NCBI GenBank assembly: GCA_027036655.1
Contig: JALWEC010000524.1
Span: forward strand, 1 to 6,349
Source: Melioribacteraceae bacterium
Lineage (GTDB): Bacteria; Bacteroidota; Ignavibacteria; Ignavibacteriales; Melioribacteraceae
Direction of reading: 5' to 3'
DNA: 6,349 nt
Shown: positions 5,786 through 6,349 of the stretch, piece by piece
How positions within the stretch are numbered: the first letter of the stretch is position 1
Layout of the letters: the number at the start of each line of letters is the position of its first letter
Program-made: the position numbers and the translations under genes
The notes under the pieces: model-generated
What the model was told of the DNA's origin: nothing
What the model saw: only the letters and a program-made list of their open reading frames with translations
Databases searched by the model: none

Positions 5786-6349
5786 TTATTTTTTTCTTTT
5801 GCGAGAACCGGAGTTTCCTTGTTTCTGCTGCTGTTCGGCAGCCTCCATCATTCTCTGCATAAATCCCGCTTTCTTTTTAGGATTCTTAACAGGCTGCAAC
5901 TTTTGTTCGCCTGTATGATTGATGTAATACTGCTGACCGATCGAGAGCAGATTGAACATGAAGTAGTAAAGATTTAATCCCGCTGAAAACGCCATAAACA
6001 TCAGCATAAAAAGGATTGGCATTGTGTAAACCATCGCCTTCTGCGACGGATCTTTCATCGTCATTTTCTGTTGGAAAAACATTGTGATTCCAAGCAGAAC
6101 CGCAAGACCGCTTATCTGGTCAATACCGAAGAACGGAATTCTGAACGGCAGATGATAAAGAACGTCGGGCGCCGAAAGATTGGTAATCCAAAGAATAAAG
6201 GGCTGTTGCCTCAGTTCCACCGCCATTCGGAAAAAAGCGAAAAGGGCAAACAAAATAGGCATCTGCAGCAATGTCGGTAAACAGCCTCCGGCGGGATTTA
6301 CTCCGTACTTGGAATAAAGGTTCATCGTCTCCTTCTGAATACGCTGATT
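5786..6349 (-). CDS. yidC: YidC/Oxa1 membrane protein insertase, C-terminal part (5' end outside window)
   Basis: The frame is open to the window edge, so 187 C-terminal residues are present and the true start lies beyond 6349; the methionine at 6325 is internal, since the codons before it read NQRIQKET, matching the cytoplasmic loop of YidC. Next comes the family hallmark YSKYGVNPAGGCLPTLLQMP entering a transmembrane helix, a periplasmic loop (FILWITNLSAPD), a helix around GLAVLLGITMFF, a short loop (QQKMTMKDPSQKAM), and a last helix pair (YTMPILFMLMFM and AGLNLYYFMFNLLSIGQQYY). The tail is basic and glutamine-rich (KKK, QQQ, ending RKRKK), typical of YidC tails that contact ribosomes. YidC inserts and folds inner-membrane proteins, alone or with SecYEG. 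The large N-terminal periplasmic domain and the first core helix with the groove arginine lie outside. It ends 8 nt before the patatin gene on the same strand. Confidence 0.97.
   Translation of the reverse strand, partial: NQRIQKETMNLYSKYGVNPAGGCLPTLLQMPILFALFAFFRMAVELRQQPFILWITNLSAPDVLYHLPFRIPFFGIDQISGLAVLLGITMFFQQKMTMKDPSQKAMVYTMPILFMLMFMAFSAGLNLYYFMFNLLSIGQQYYINHTGEQKLQPVKNPKKKAGFMQRMMEAAEQQQKQGNSGSRKRKK

Noticed and set aside
4009..5862. Several plus-strand open frames of 60-96 codons opposite the patatin and yidC genes.
   Set aside because: They lie antisense to well-conserved domains, and I see no ribosome sites or protein-family features in them.
6323..6325. The methionine at 6325 as the start of a short YidC.
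   Set aside because: The codons upstream to the window edge keep matching YidC, and the family needs upstream transmembrane and periplasmic parts.

Overview
The window is AT-rich DNA from a diderm (Gram-negative-type) bacterium, most likely of the Bacteroidota/Ignavibacteria/Chlorobi group. The evidence is a patatin-BamA outer-membrane protein ending in the aromatic YYF motif, a promoter of the Bacteroidota form (TTTG, 17 nt, TATATTTG), a YidC with a lysine-rich tail, a Yip1-like protein of a type I associate with Ignavibacteria, and mostly weak Shine-Dalgarno sites. The lineage call is an inference from these gene types; there is no rRNA or marker tree in the window.

Layout. (1) Positions 1-576: a four-helix Yip1-like membrane protein whose N-terminal part appears to be missing. 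The first 37 bases are an exact inverted copy of the end of the same gene (540-576), so the left edge looks like a rearrangement or an assembly fold-back. (2) Positions 573-1009: a strong hairpin, then a Bacteroidota-type promoter, an unusually good Shine-Dalgarno site and an 86-residue two-helix membrane protein of unknown function. (3) Positions 1014-1362, minus strand: a decayed N-terminal remnant of a secreted GH13 alpha-amylase family enzyme, with an internal in-frame deletion, a 2-nt frameshift and no catalytic part left. (4) Positions 1420-3017: a two-gene plus-strand unit, an AI-2E/PerM family membrane protein overlapping by one base a small protein that looks like a PD-(D/E)XK nuclease. 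(5) Positions 3069-6349, minus strand: the 3' part of yidC followed after 8 nt by a 902-residue patatin-like phospholipase carrying POTRA-like domains and a 16-strand-type BamA barrel (type Vd / PlpD-like).

The two transcription directions converge at about 3018-3068. yidC (inner-membrane insertion) and the patatin-BamA protein (outer membrane) form an envelope-directed unit. The plus-strand genes are mostly membrane proteins without an evident shared pathway. No tRNA, rRNA, CRISPR array, transposase or phage gene is visible. The features most worth a second look are the 37-bp inverted repeat at the left edge, the GH13 relic, the possible nuclease coupled to the AI-2E transporter, and the yidC/patatin-BamA pairing.
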